A DNA stretch of 64,000 nt from JALHFZ01 sp963674625 (GCA_963674625.2 CAXXXO010000004.1:744001-808000); one strand, 5' to 3'; positions 8,432-17,261 are shown, counted from the first letter of the stretch. The notes: generated from the letters alone by a model not told the origin. A program made the numbers and translations.

Positions 8432-8449
8432 GGTATTTGGAATACCAAG
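8432..8449 (+). promoter_or_regulatory. Operator-like dyad at the ABC operon start site
   Basis: Two overlapping inverted repeats, GGTATT-tgg-AATACC (8432-8446) and TTGG-aata-CCAA (8438-8449), lie about 13-30 bases after the -10. TTGG-n4-CCAA symmetry is common among operators of FadR-type GntR regulators. The bound protein is unknown. Confidence 0.4.
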
Positions 8450-8477
8450 CATACACTTATATTCAGGAGGGATAGGC

Positions 8478-9488
8478 ATGAAGGTTTTCAGAAAAAGATT
8501 CGCTTTTCTTGCGCTGCTTCTTCTTAGCTGCCTGCTTCTTTCCGCCCCGGCCTTCGCCAGGGAGCTGGTGGTCTATTCAAGCGTGGACGAGGAAAACGCG
8601 AAGAATATCCTCGACGCCTTCAGCTCTGTCACAGGCATCAAGGTCAACATGATCTTCCTCTCCTCCGGACCGGCCATGAGCCGGATCGAGGCGGAGAAGG
8701 CCAATCCCCAGGCGGATGTCTGGTTCGGCGCCCCGAGCGAGAACCACATCGTCGCCAAGAGTCGGGGCCTGACCGTCCCCTACGTCCCCGCTGCAGCGAA
8801 GGACCTCGCGGAGAGCTTCCGGGACAAGGAAGGCTACTGGCATGCCTTCTATATGAACCCCCTCGGCTTCGGCGTTCTCGCCGAAAGGCTGAAAAAGGAA
8901 GGAAAGCCCGTTCCCGCATCCTGGGACGACCTTCTCAATCCGGCCTACGAACGGATGATCCAGATGCCCTCCCCCCAGTCCTCCGGAACGGCCTATGCAA
9001 TGATCATGACTCTCATCGAGACCTTCGGCGAGGACAAGGCGTTCGAGTATATGAAGAAGCTCAACCCCAACATCCAGACCTATACCCAGAGCGGCACGGG
9101 ACCGAGCAAGAGCCTCGCCATCGGCGAGACCCAGATCGCCATCCAGTTCACGCCGGCCTTTCTCAAGCTCGTGGACGAGGGATACCCCGCTGAAGTGGTC
9201 TTTCCGAAGGAAGGGGTTGGGTTCGAGGCGGCCGCCCTCTCCATCGTCAAGGGCGCTAAGAACATGGAAGAGGCAAAGCAGCTGGTGGACTGGATCGTCT
9301 CGAAGGAGGGGCAGCAGGTGCTGAGCGAAAAGAAGACCTACTTCTTCCCGGTGCGCACCGACGTCCCCGCCGGCAAGGGGCTTCCCGCTCTCTCTGAGAT
9401 AAAGCTCGTGGAATACGACCCGGTCAAGGCGGCAGCCGAGAAGAAGCGAATCGTCGACCGGTGGGTCACGGAGGTCCTCGGCAAGTAA
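8478..9488 (+). CDS. Iron(III)-type ABC transporter substrate-binding protein
   Basis: 336 residues with a signal peptide (about 1-27, cleaved near AFA-RE). The mature chain follows the FbpA/AfuA class: ELVVYSSVDEENAKNILDAF at the start, NPQADVWFGAP, then HAFYMNPLGFGVLAERLKK at the hinge. Such proteins capture Fe(III), or in close relatives 2-aminoethylphosphonate, thiamine or polyamines, and pass it to the membrane permease. I cannot tell the ligand from sequence. The start follows AGGAGG. The gene is followed by a hairpin and then the permease and ATPase genes, the usual order for this transporter type. Confidence 0.88.
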   Translation: MKVFRKRFAFLALLLLSCLLLSAPAFARELVVYSSVDEENAKNILDAFSSVTGIKVNMIFLSSGPAMSRIEAEKANPQADVWFGAPSENHIVAKSRGLTVPYVPAAAKDLAESFRDKEGYWHAFYMNPLGFGVLAERLKKEGKPVPASWDDLLNPAYERMIQMPSPQSSGTAYAMIMTLIETFGEDKAFEYMKKLNPNIQTYTQSGTGPSKSLAIGETQIAIQFTPAFLKLVDEGYPAEVVFPKEGVGFEAAALSIVKGAKNMEEAKQLVDWIVSKEGQQVLSEKKTYFFPVRTDVPAGKGLPALSEIKLVEYDPVKAAAEKKRIVDRWVTEVLGK

Positions 9489-9505
9489 AACTCTCCGAAC
9501 GGACA

Positions 9506-9530
9506 GGAAGAAGGGGCTTCCCCTTCTTCC
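9506..9530 (+). terminator. Intercistronic hairpin after the binding-protein gene
   Basis: GGAAGAAGGGG (9506-9516) and CCCCTTCTTCC (9520-9530) pair perfectly over 11 bases with a CTT loop. Only a poor T-tract follows. Such hairpins often let the binding protein be made in excess over the permease by partial termination or by protecting the 3' end. Confidence 0.65.
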
Positions 9531-9552
9531 TTTGCATTTCTAAGGAGGCATC

Positions 9553-11244
9553 ATGGGCGCATTCGCGAAAGGGCGGAGGGAGATCCGCCTGCTCGCCAGG
9601 GATCCCCTTCTTTTCATGCTGGTGCTGTTTCTCTTTGCCTCCCTGGCGGTCTTCGTTCTCTACCCTCTCTTCCTGGTGCTCGTCAAGAGCCTTCAGTCGG
9701 AGGAAGGGGTCTTTTCCCTGGAGAATTACCGCAGATTTCTTTCCTTCTCCTATCTCCGGGCCGCCCTGCGGAACAGCCTGCTGGCCGGTTTTTCCACCGC
9801 CACGCTGAGCGTTGTTCTGGGGTATTCGGCCGCCTTCATTCTGACCCGCACGTCCGTTCCCCTTAAAAAAGTCCTTCATCTTCTCTTCATTCTTCCCATC
9901 ATCTCCCCCCCCTTCACGAGTGCCCTCTCCATCCTGATGCTCTTCGGAGCCAACGGCCTCATCACCCGGGGATTATTGGGAATAGAGAACTTCAACATCT
10001 ACGGATTCAAGGGGGTTCTGCTCTCCCAGCTCTTCACCTTCACCCCGGTGGCCTATCTCACCCTGAAGGGAGTCCTTGAATCCCTCAACCCGACCCTCGA
10101 GGACGCGGCCATGAACGTGGGCGCGGGGAGGCTTCAGACCTTCCTGAAGGTCACGCTGCCCCTCAGCCTCCCCGGGATTGCCAGTGCCTTTCTCGTGGTG
10201 CTCATAGAATCCCTGGCGGATTTCGGCAACCCCCTTGTCCTCGCGGGAAGCCGGTTTCCCATGCTCTCCACCCAGGCCTACCTCGAGATCACGGGCTCCT
10301 TCAACCTCCCCCTGGGAGCTGCCCTGGCGGTGGTGCTGCTGATACCGTCCATCACGTCCTTCGCCATTCAGCGCTACTACCTGCAGAAGCGGCAGTACAC
10401 CACCGTAACGGGCAAGCCCTCGGCCTCATCGTCAAAACTCGTGAGCCGCCGGGCCAGGAAAGTCCTATACGCTCTCGCAGCCTCCTTCTCCGCCATGGTG
10501 CTCCTCTTCTACGGAATCATTTTCGTCGGAGCCTTTACGAAGGTATGGGGGTACGACTTCACTCCAACCCTCGACCATTTCGCCTACGCCTTCAGCGTGG
10601 GACTCGGAACCATCGGGGACACCCTCATCGTGGCCCTGTGCTCAACTCCCGTCTCGGGGGTGCTCGGCATGCTCATCGCCTTTCTCGTGGTCCGGACGTC
10701 CTTTCCCGGCAAGGGGCTGCTCGAATTCACCTCCATACTGAATTTCGCCGTCCCCGGCACGGTCATCGGCATCGGGTACATCCTCGCCTTCAACCGGCCT
10801 CCCCTTCTTCTCATCGGAACCCTCGCGATCCTCGTCCTCAACTTCGTCTTCCGGTACATCCCCGTGGGGATCCAGTCGGGCATCGCCGTCCTCCGCCAGA
10901 TCGACCCCTCCATCGAGGAGGCTGCCCAGAATCTCGGGGCCGACCGGCTCACCACCTTCCGCAAGGTCACCCTGCCCATCATCGGACCGGCCTTCTTCTC
11001 GGGGCTCGTCTTCGCCTTCGTCCGGGCCATGACGGCCATCAGCGCGGCCATCTTCCTCGTCTCGGCCCACTGGAACCTCCTCACCGTCCAGATCCTCAAC
11101 CAGGTGGGGTCGGGCCGTCTCGGCGTCGCCGCGGCCTTCAGCGTGATTCTCATCTGCATCGTCGCGGCGGCCATGGGCGTCATCGCTATGATCGTACCGG
11201 GGCGGACCGGCGGAATGGCCGCCATCACCATACAGGAGGAATAG
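9553..11244 (+). CDS. Iron(III)-type ABC transporter permease (fused, two permease halves)
   Basis: 563 residues, the usual length of FbpB-type permeases in which two permease domains are joined. About 12 membrane segments are visible. Each half has a BPD_transp_1 coupling helix with the EAA pattern: EDAAMNVGAGRLQTFLKVTLPL (about 180-200) and EEAAQNLGADRLTTFRKVTLPI (about 455-476). These would dock onto the ATPase. The SD is AAGGAGG. It pairs with the binding protein upstream and the ATPase gene 3 bases downstream. A paralogous permease of almost the same length is at 24983-26680. Confidence 0.9.
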   Translation: MGAFAKGRREIRLLARDPLLFMLVLFLFASLAVFVLYPLFLVLVKSLQSEEGVFSLENYRRFLSFSYLRAALRNSLLAGFSTATLSVVLGYSAAFILTRTSVPLKKVLHLLFILPIISPPFTSALSILMLFGANGLITRGLLGIENFNIYGFKGVLLSQLFTFTPVAYLTLKGVLESLNPTLEDAAMNVGAGRLQTFLKVTLPLSLPGIASAFLVVLIESLADFGNPLVLAGSRFPMLSTQAYLEITGSFNLPLGAALAVVLLIPSITSFAIQRYYLQKRQYTTVTGKPSASSSKLVSRRARKVLYALAASFSAMVLLFYGIIFVGAFTKVWGYDFTPTLDHFAYAFSVGLGTIGDTLIVALCSTPVSGVLGMLIAFLVVRTSFPGKGLLEFTSILNFAVPGTVIGIGYILAFNRPPLLLIGTLAILVLNFVFRYIPVGIQSGIAVLRQIDPSIEEAAQNLGADRLTTFRKVTLPIIGPAFFSGLVFAFVRAMTAISAAIFLVSAHWNLLTVQILNQVGSGRLGVAAAFSVILICIVAAAMGVIAMIVPGRTGGMAAITIQEE

Positions 11245-11247
11245 ACC

Positions 11248-12319
11248 GTGAAAATCTCAATCCGTTTTCTCGTCAAGGAATTCGGCAGCTTCGACGACCC
11301 CGGCGGCACCGTCCGGGCGGTGGACTCGGTCTCCCTCGACGTGGAGGACGGCGAACTCGTCACCCTCCTGGGCCCCTCCGGTTGCGGCAAGACCACCCTT
11401 CTGCGGATGCTGGCCGGTTTCGAGGACCCCACCTCGGGAGACATCCTCTTCGGGAACAAGCGGATGAACGACATGCCCCCGAACAAGCGGAACATCGCCA
11501 TGGTCTTTCAGTCCTACGCCATTTTTCCCCACCTCAACGTGAAGGAGAACATCGCCTTCGGCCTCCGGCTCAAAAAACTCCCCCGGCAGGAGATCGACGA
11601 TACGGATTGCCACGGCGGCGGACCTCGTGGGGCTTCAGGAACTCCTCTCCAGGCAGCCCAGCCAGCTTTCCGGCGGACAGCAGCAGCGGGTCGCCCTAGC
11701 CCGGGCGATCATCATGGAACCCTCGGTCCTCCTCTTCGACGAGCCCCTGTCGAACCTCGACGCCAAGCTTCGGGAGCAGATGCGGATCGACATCCGCAAG
11801 CTTCAGCAGCGCCTCGGCATCACGAGCATCTACGTCACCCACGACCAGATCGAGGCCATGAGCATCTCCGACCGGGTGGTGGTCATGCACGGAGGACGGA
11901 TCGAACAGACCGGCCCGCCCCGGGATCTCTACGCCCGGCCAGTCAACCGGTTCGTGGCCTCCTTCATCGGCAAGGCCGCCTTTCTCTCCTCCGAAAAAAA
12001 CGGCAAGGGCAGCTGGACTCTTCTCGGCAACCCCTGGACCCCTCAAGGAGGCGGGGATCTCCCTCCCGGCAAATATTCCGTGATGATCCGCCCCGAGGCG
12101 GTGAACCTCGCCTCCCGGACAAAAATGGAAGGAGAGCTTTCCGGGATAATTCTCCGCTCAACCTATCTGGGAAGCGTCGTGGAATACGAAGTGGACGTGC
12201 CGGGAACCGAACCCCTGACGGTGCATATTACAAACCCCTTCGAAAGGGAGCCTCTCTCTCCGGGAGCCGAGGTGAGCCTCTCCCTTCTTCCCGAAGGAAT
12301 TCATTTTCTTCCGGAATAA
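11248..12319 (+). pseudogene. Iron(III)-type ABC transporter ATP-binding protein, frameshifted
   Basis: As written the gene is split. The first frame from GTG 11248 encodes the Walker A (GPSGCGKTTLL) and Q-loop (MVFQSYAIFPHL) regions, then leaves the family pattern after EIDD. The +1 frame resumes with RIATAADLVGLQEL and carries the signature LSGGQQQRVALARA, Walker B VLLFDEPLSNLD, the H-loop and a TOBE-like C-terminus, ending at 12319. Removing one base near 11602 (an A) restores a complete protein of about 356 residues. The rest of both frames is well preserved, so either the shift is recent or it is a sequence error. If real, the nucleotide-binding fold is cut between Walker A and the signature and the protein is inactive. 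The intact ATPase at 23889-24983 could in principle substitute. Confidence 0.85.
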
Positions 12320-12417
12320 GGGTGACAAAAAGGGCGGGAAAAGTATTTCCTGCTTTTCTTCATCTCAGGCAGACAGCCGTTTGTAGCTCGAGGGCTTAAT
12401 TTTTTAGAAGAGGAGGG

Positions 12418-12461
12418 CCTTTTTGGTGCCGGCTTCACCCCAGAAGCCGGCACCAAAAAGG
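12418..12461. repeat. Perfect 19-bp inverted repeat, likely bidirectional terminator or REP-like element
   Basis: Arms at 12418-12436 and 12443-12461 are exact reverse complements with a 6-base loop. The arms begin CCTTTTTGG and contain GCCGGC. Each arm offers a short T- or A-run at its outer end, so the element may stop transcription in both directions. It lies about 100 bases after the ABC operon. Confidence 0.75.
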
Positions 12462-12543
12462 TTTATTCCGGGTTGGAAAGTATTAATGCAGCTAAATCCA
12501 AACTATCCGCATTCTCATTCTTTCATATCCATCACGTCCACTA

Positions 12544-12572
12544 TTGACAGAAAAGTTACTTTATCTTATTCT
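12544..12572 (+). promoter_or_regulatory. Promoter of the beta-helix surface protein
   Basis: A consensus TTGACA (12544-12549) is 17 bases from TATTCT (12567-12572) in an AT-rich stretch. The start codon is about 70 bases further on. Confidence 0.75.
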
Positions 12573-12644
12573 TTGTTTAATGTCTTACCCTTGTATTTTT
12601 TTTGTTTATGTCATTCAATTCTATCATTCAGAGGAGGTACTGCA

Positions 12645-14990
12645 ATGAAAATTTTTCTCCGCGCCCACGCCATGAAGTCCGTCGAAATATTTTTTTGCTT
12701 CTTTCTCTTCATCTCATTTCTCTCTCCACCTGCTGCTGCAGGCACCATTTTCTGCGTTACGGAAAATGGCGCCGGAGACATGGGTGGATCCACTTGGGAT
12801 AACGCTCTGGATGAGGCTGGTTTCATCGACAAGCTCAAAGATGCAGCCGTCGTCTCAGGAGATCAGTTCTGGGTGGCTGCGGGTTCCTACCGACCTTCCG
12901 TCTCCGGAGATAAGGGTGAATCTTTCGTGATGAAGGCGGGGGTCGCCCTGTACGGGGGCTTCGCCGGAACGGAGGTGACTCGGGAGGATCGGGACTGGAA
13001 GGCGAACGTGACCATTCTCACCGGAGATCTCGACGAGGATGGCACACTTGCCGACAATGACGACAGCTATCATGTTGTCACCGATGGAAGCGACTCAGGT
13101 GATTCGACCGTGCTGGACGGTTTCACTTTCACTTCAGGAAATGCAATATTTTCGACCAATAATAATGGTGCAGGAATGTACATTGACAACGGAAATCTAA
13201 CCTTAGTGAACTGCACCTTTTCAGGAAACACTGCCGGTAATTATGGCGGAGGATTGTATGTTAAAAGCGGATATCCAACCCTGACGAACTGCACCTTCTC
13301 CGGAAATACCGCAAAATCATATAACGGCGGAGGATTGTATGTTGAATCCGGAAATACGATTCTGACGAACTGCACTTTCTCGGAAAACACAGCAGAGAAT
13401 GACGCGGGCGGCGGATTGTACATTAAGGACGGAAATACGACCCTGACGAACTGCACCTTCTCAGAAAACACCGCCAAAGAGGATGGAGGCGGAATGTACG
13501 TTAATAAAGGAAATCCAACCCTGGTGAACTGCACCTTCTCGGAAAATACCGCCAAAGAGAACCGCGGCGGCGGATTGTATGTCTACTCCGGAAATACGAC
13601 ACTGAAGAACTGCATCCTCTGGAGCAGTACAGATGCAGAAACCATTGCCAATAATCCCTTTGAACTGGTCCCCGTCGTTACCTATTCCGTCGTGAAAAGT
13701 GCAGTAGTGTTCACCGGTGAAGGCAATCTCAACACCGATCCCTTCCTCGGTCCCCTCGCCGACAACGGCGGTTCGACCATGACGTGCGCTCTTCTTCCGG
13801 GAAGCTCCGCCATCGATGCCGGGACTGGGACTGGAGCCCCCCCCACAGACCAGCGGGGAGTGTCCCGCCCTCAGGGTCCGGGAGTGGACATCGGGGCCTT
13901 CGAGGCCGAGGTTTTCCTTCCTCCCGATGCACCTGTCCTCTCTCTTCCAGGAAACGGAGCAACTGATATTTCTCGCACCCCAACGCTGCAAACGGAAAGC
14001 TATTCCTCACCCGACACTCTCGACCATACCGGTACAAAGTGGCTGATCGCCGACGAGAATACTTTCACCCCTCCCCTTATCGCAGACGAGACGACCGGCC
14101 CCCTTACGGAATGGACCGTTCCCACCGGCAGGCTCGAATATGCAAACACATACTTCTGGAGAGTGCTCTTCACTGACGAGAAAGGAGGGACATCTGGATG
14201 GTCCGATGTCTGGAGCTTCACCACCGAGGATGCTCCGATCATTCTTCCTGACACTCCCGTCCTCATCTCTCCGGCCAACGGGTCGACAGGGCTCTCCCTG
14301 ACGCCCGCCCTCAAAATCGCACCCTACTCCCACCCCTCGGGGACGGAGCAGTCTAAAACCTCGTGGCAGGTCTCGACGTTGAGCACCTTCGCCTCTCTTA
14401 CTGCCGAAGGTCAGACGGCCAAGAGCATACAGGAATGGGCTGTTCCGGGAGGGAAACTGACGAACGATACCCGGTACTATTGGCGGGTCCAGTTCGAGGA
14501 CACCGCGGGGAAAACATCTGAATGGTCCAGCGTATGGAGCTTCACCACCGAGGGAACGCCCGCCCCGGTGGTCTATCCCGCTCCAGACCTTCTTTCTCCG
14601 GCGGACGGTGCAGCAGGCCTCTCGCTGACGCCGACCCTCGAAGTCGAATTTCCCCTCTCTCCGAGCATCCCTGAGGGAAGCAAGTGGCAGATAGCCCTTG
14701 AAAGCACCTTCGCTTCCCCTGTGGCCGAAACGGTACTGGACGGCGCAGAAGCGAAGTGGACGATACCAGAGAAAAAACTCCGGTACGGAAGCACCTACTA
14801 CTGGAGGGTACAAACCCTGATCAGCGGAGGATCCGCCCCTGAATGGTCCGACTGGTCCGATACCTGGAGCTTCACCACGGAACAGGTCCCCGGAGGCGGA
14901 GGCAGCGGAGTGGGATGCAACGCAGGCGCTGCGGCATCTATCCTGCTCCTTCTGCCCTTGGCGCTGCTCGCGTTGAAAAAGAGGTTGTAA
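12645..14990 (+). CDS. Surface protein: right-handed beta-helix repeats, three Fn3-like domains and Synergist-CTERM signal
   Basis: 781 residues from ATG 12645, preceded by GAGGAGG. After the signal peptide (about 1-34) comes an N-terminal region, then five units of 26-27 residues (about 184-316) centred on the core TLTNCTFSENTA and GGGLYV. These are the rungs of a parallel beta-helix such as those in polymorphic outer-membrane proteins. A choice-of-anchor-Q-like end (PQGPGVDIGAFE, about 410-421) follows. Three repeats of about 105 residues then begin PVLSLPGNGATDIS-type and end VWSFTTE, with an Fn3 look (about 427-750). The end has GCNAGAAAS, a hydrophobic stretch and KKRL, the Synergist-CTERM layout, thought to direct processing and anchoring in Synergistota. 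It is probably a cell-surface adhesin or sugar-binding protein. It has no operon partner. Confidence 0.88.
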   Translation: MKIFLRAHAMKSVEIFFCFFLFISFLSPPAAAGTIFCVTENGAGDMGGSTWDNALDEAGFIDKLKDAAVVSGDQFWVAAGSYRPSVSGDKGESFVMKAGVALYGGFAGTEVTREDRDWKANVTILTGDLDEDGTLADNDDSYHVVTDGSDSGDSTVLDGFTFTSGNAIFSTNNNGAGMYIDNGNLTLVNCTFSGNTAGNYGGGLYVKSGYPTLTNCTFSGNTAKSYNGGGLYVESGNTILTNCTFSENTAENDAGGGLYIKDGNTTLTNCTFSENTAKEDGGGMYVNKGNPTLVNCTFSENTAKENRGGGLYVYSGNTTLKNCILWSSTDAETIANNPFELVPVVTYSVVKSAVVFTGEGNLNTDPFLGPLADNGGSTMTCALLPGSSAIDAGTGTGAPPTDQRGVSRPQGPGVDIGAFEAEVFLPPDAPVLSLPGNGATDISRTPTLQTESYSSPDTLDHTGTKWLIADENTFTPPLIADETTGPLTEWTVPTGRLEYANTYFWRVLFTDEKGGTSGWSDVWSFTTEDAPIILPDTPVLISPANGSTGLSLTPALKIAPYSHPSGTEQSKTSWQVSTLSTFASLTAEGQTAKSIQEWAVPGGKLTNDTRYYWRVQFEDTAGKTSEWSSVWSFTTEGTPAPVVYPAPDLLSPADGAAGLSLTPTLEVEFPLSPSIPEGSKWQIALESTFASPVAETVLDGAEAKWTIPEKKLRYGSTYYWRVQTLISGGSAPEWSDWSDTWSFTTEQVPGGGGSGVGCNAGAAASILLLLPLALLALKKRL
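13194..13592 (+). repeat. In-gene tandem repeats, five units of 78-81 bp
   Basis: Units start at 13194, 13272, 13353, 13434 and 13512 and keep the reading frame (78, 81, 81, 78 and 81 bases). They share stretches such as CTGACGAACTGCACC and encode the beta-helix rungs. The similarity at DNA level makes unit loss or gain by slippage or recombination likely. Confidence 0.85.
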
Positions 14991-15092
14991 GGTTCTGAAA
15001 ATCAGGACGGGGGTCAGCGTGCTCCCCGTCTTGACACACCCTTCTCCCTTTAATGATCAGGACCTATTTGAACCATGCCGAAATCACAGAAG

Positions 15093-15119
15093 AGGGCGGG
15101 GAAAACACCCCGCCCTTTT
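15093..15119. terminator. Shared terminator between convergent genes
   Basis: GGGCGGGG (15094-15101) pairs with CCCCGCCC (15108-15115) around AAAACA, with TTTTC after it on the plus strand. It lies between the rightward beta-helix gene and the leftward binding-protein gene and can serve both. Confidence 0.75.
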
Positions 15120-15151
15120 CTGTAATTTCAGTCGTACAGACAATTGTCTCC

Positions 15152-16309
15152 TCAGGGCTTGATTTTCTTGAAGAAAACGGCCTTCTTGCTGGCGATATCG
15201 GAGACGAGCATGATGCCGTCCTTGTCCTTGGGGTTGTGGAACTCGTCCATGGTCAGGGTGGCGTGCATGAGCTTCAGGTCCTTCGTGTTCTCGAGGGCAT
15301 CCCGCACCTTTACGGGGTCATCCGTGCCGGCCCGCTCGATGGCGTCCTTGAGCCAGTAGACGCAGTCGTAGGCCATCACGGCGTTCATGAACTCCATGCA
15401 CTCGGTGCCGGTAGCCTTCTCGTACTTGGCGAAGAAATCGGCAAGTGCGGGGTCTGCCTTGTCCACGTGGCTGACCCAGTAGGTATCCTTCATGGCGTCT
15501 CCGGCGATCTCCCACATGAAGTCGCCGTAGCCGTCGCCGCCGATGATCTCCACGTTGAGGCCCAGTTCCCGGGCCTGCTTCACCGCGAGGGGAAGGCATT
15601 TGCCCATGGTGGGGATGACGAGCACGTCTGGGTTGGCGTTCTTGATGACCGTGAGCTGGGCGCGGAAGTCCACGTCCTCTCCTCTATGCCCTTCGTCGGC
15701 CACGATCTCTCCGCCGTACTCCTTGAAGGACTTCATGAAGAACTCCCGGAGGCCCTGGGAGTAGTCGCTCGACACGTCATAGAGCACCGCCGCTTTCTTT
15801 TTGCCGAGATCCTTGGCGGCGAAGACAGCGATCATCTTGCCCTGGTAGGGATCGAGGAAGCAGATCCTGAAGTTGTAGGGGCGGACGTTCCCCTTCTCGT
15901 CCATGGTGACGAGGGGGTTCGTGGGAAGGGTTCCCAGGTGTGGAACCTTGCCGCGGTTGAAGACGGGGGCTGCCGCTATGCACAGGCCGCTTCCGCTTGG
16001 CCCGATGACAGCCGTGACCTTGTCCTGCTCCACCAGGCGGCGGGCGGCGTTCACCATGTCCTCCTGCCGGGTGCGGCAGTCGTACATGATTACTTCAACC
16101 TGTTTGCCAAGAATTCCGCCGGCCTTGTTGATCTCGTCCACCGCGATTTTTACCGACTCGACCTCGGCCACGCCGTAGGCTGCGAAGTCCCCCGTTACCG
16201 TGGCGATCTCGCCGATCCTGATCGTATCGGCGGCGTAGAGGGGCAGAGCCATGCACCCCAGAAGAAAGACCAGCACCAGCGCATTGCGAACAAACCCGAA
16301 ACTCCTCAT
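15152..16309 (-). CDS. Branched-chain amino acid-type ABC substrate-binding protein
   Basis: 385 residues from the ATG at 16309, chosen because GGGAGG precedes it and a signal peptide follows (about 1-26, PLYAA-DT). The mature chain is a type-I periplasmic binding fold of the LivJ/LivK family: IRIGEIATVTGDFAAYG at the start, GGILGKQVEVIMYDCR, then AVIGPSGSGLCIAAAPVFN. These proteins deliver amino acids, amides or urea to Liv-type permeases. No liv permease or ATPase gene is near, so it must work with a transporter encoded elsewhere or act as a sensor. Synergistota often carry several such binding proteins. Confidence 0.88.
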   Translation of the reverse strand: MRSFGFVRNALVLVFLLGCMALPLYAADTIRIGEIATVTGDFAAYGVAEVESVKIAVDEINKAGGILGKQVEVIMYDCRTRQEDMVNAARRLVEQDKVTAVIGPSGSGLCIAAAPVFNRGKVPHLGTLPTNPLVTMDEKGNVRPYNFRICFLDPYQGKMIAVFAAKDLGKKKAAVLYDVSSDYSQGLREFFMKSFKEYGGEIVADEGHRGEDVDFRAQLTVIKNANPDVLVIPTMGKCLPLAVKQARELGLNVEIIGGDGYGDFMWEIAGDAMKDTYWVSHVDKADPALADFFAKYEKATGTECMEFMNAVMAYDCVYWLKDAIERAGTDDPVKVRDALENTKDLKLMHATLTMDEFHNPKDKDGIMLVSDIASKKAVFFKKIKP

Positions 16310-16399
16310 TCTGTCGACCTCCCTGAAAAAGTATGAACCTGCCGAAGAAACCGGAACTTCCCGCATGGCGGAGAAGAGCGAATCAGCCCTTCCGGCCAC

Positions 16400-16438
16400 A
16401 AAAAATGAGCTGAATTTTCAGGTGAAAATTTTCGCTCA
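16400..16438 (-). terminator. Terminator-like hairpin between the transglutaminase-like and binding-protein genes
   Basis: On the minus strand TGAGC (from 16438) pairs with GCTCA (to 16406), with an inner AATTTTC/GAAAATT stem and a following run of T. It most likely ends transcription of the gene at 16525-17124. If the binding-protein promoter lies upstream of it, in the AT-rich stretch near 16445-16470, it would instead be an attenuator. Confidence 0.55.
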
Positions 16439-16497
16439 CTCGTGTATATATTACTATAGAAGAGCATTTTTTTCATCCTGGAACCGGTGATATTCAA

Positions 16498-16517
16498 CCC
16501 CAATCCGAAGATTGGGG
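16498..16517 (-). other. UUCG-tetraloop hairpin just past a stop codon
   Basis: Read on the minus strand, CCCCAATC-TTCG-GATTGGGG forms an 8-bp stem with a stable C(UUCG)G loop, 8 bases after the stop of the transglutaminase-like gene. There is no good T-run, so it may protect the mRNA 3' end more than terminate. Confidence 0.6.
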
Positions 16518-16524
16518 TCAAAGT

Positions 16525-17124
16525 TCACGTTTTCGGCACGTACAGCCCCGCAGGATTCGACCCAAGAAGACCCGCCCGGACGAGGTCCGGATCGGCCGAT
16601 GAAAGCTCTTTCTCCCGACCCCTTTCGAAAAGGGGATAATAGGGCAGCTTCGCAAAGGCGTCGCCGATGTACTCGAGATCCTCGTCGGTCTCCATCCAGT
16701 TTCTTGCGTCGAACTGAATGAGCTTCAGCGGACCGGAGCGTGCCCTCAGGGTCTTCTCCCCCAGAACGTTGAAATAGAAATCGAAATAGGACATGGCCAG
16801 CTCCCGGAGGGTGCGGTAGACCGGCTCCCGGTAGCGGAGGGTCGTGAAGTTCGATTTCGCCACGGCGCCCCAGCACCCTCCCACCCGGAAGAGGGCGATC
16901 ACGTGATCGTCGTCGTTCTCCGCCCGGAGGTCCATCAGAAGGGGAGGATACCCAAGGGTTCGGAGACGGGAGGCGGCAAAGAGTGCACCCTCGAAGCAGT
17001 GGGCCGTTCCCTCCGTCAGCACCCGGGCCGGGGACTTGCATTCCGGCTTCGGGTTGTAGGGAAGGGCATTAAGATAGTGCTGTATGTCCACGGGTGCGGT
17101 GAAAGTCCCTTCATTTCTTTCCAC
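16525..17124 (-). CDS. Transglutaminase-like cysteine protein
   Basis: 199 residues with no signal peptide, so probably cytoplasmic. A Cys in the motif GTAHCFEGALFAA (Cys about 43) and a His in NDDDHVIALF (His about 74) match the catalytic Cys and His of transglutaminase-like folds. A clear third acidic residue is not obvious. Family members may cleave or transfer amide bonds, but no substrate is suggested by the context. It stands alone, with two hairpins downstream. Confidence 0.7.
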   Translation of the reverse strand: MERNEGTFTAPVDIQHYLNALPYNPKPECKSPARVLTEGTAHCFEGALFAASRLRTLGYPPLLMDLRAENDDDHVIALFRVGGCWGAVAKSNFTTLRYREPVYRTLRELAMSYFDFYFNVLGEKTLRARSGPLKLIQFDARNWMETDEDLEYIGDAFAKLPYYPLFERGREKELSSADPDLVRAGLLGSNPAGLYVPKT

Positions 17125-17169
17125 GGGATCCTCTCCTCGGCTGAGATGAAATTTGCACTGCGTACCTCC

Positions 17170-17211
17170 AATTATAAAGGAGAGGAGCCTCTTTTTCAGA
17201 GGCTCCTCTCC
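17170..17211 (-). terminator. Terminator of the chaperone-usher-like operon
   Basis: A perfect 14-bp stem (17179-17192 with 17198-17211) has a 5-base loop and, on the minus strand, a TTTATAATT tail. It lies about 50 bases past the last gene of the leftward operon. Confidence 0.88.
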
Positions 17212-17261
17212 TGGTTCGGATCATCTTCGCTTCTCTTCCTCTCGGGAAAAAGACTGGGTTC

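Larger units (their letters stand above)
12320..12644. other. Intergenic region with palindrome and promoter, no gene seen
   Basis: 325 bases between the ABC operon and the beta-helix protein. It holds the perfect palindrome at 12418-12461 and a good promoter at 12544-12572. An open frame in phase with the next gene reaches back to 12423. It lacks a start with an SD and a coding look, so I treat it as leader. Confidence 0.7.

Noticed and set aside
12423..12644. In-frame upstream extension of the beta-helix protein
   Set aside because: It crosses the palindrome and the promoter; the ATG at 12645 has GAGGAGG and a signal peptide directly after it.
13194..13592. Regular repeats of about 80 bp that could suggest a CRISPR array
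   Set aside because: The units keep reading frame, have no unique spacers and encode beta-helix rungs.
15053..16336. Open frame of about 427 codons opposite the branched-chain-type binding protein
   Set aside because: The binding protein has a signal peptide, an SD and family blocks; the opposite frame has none.
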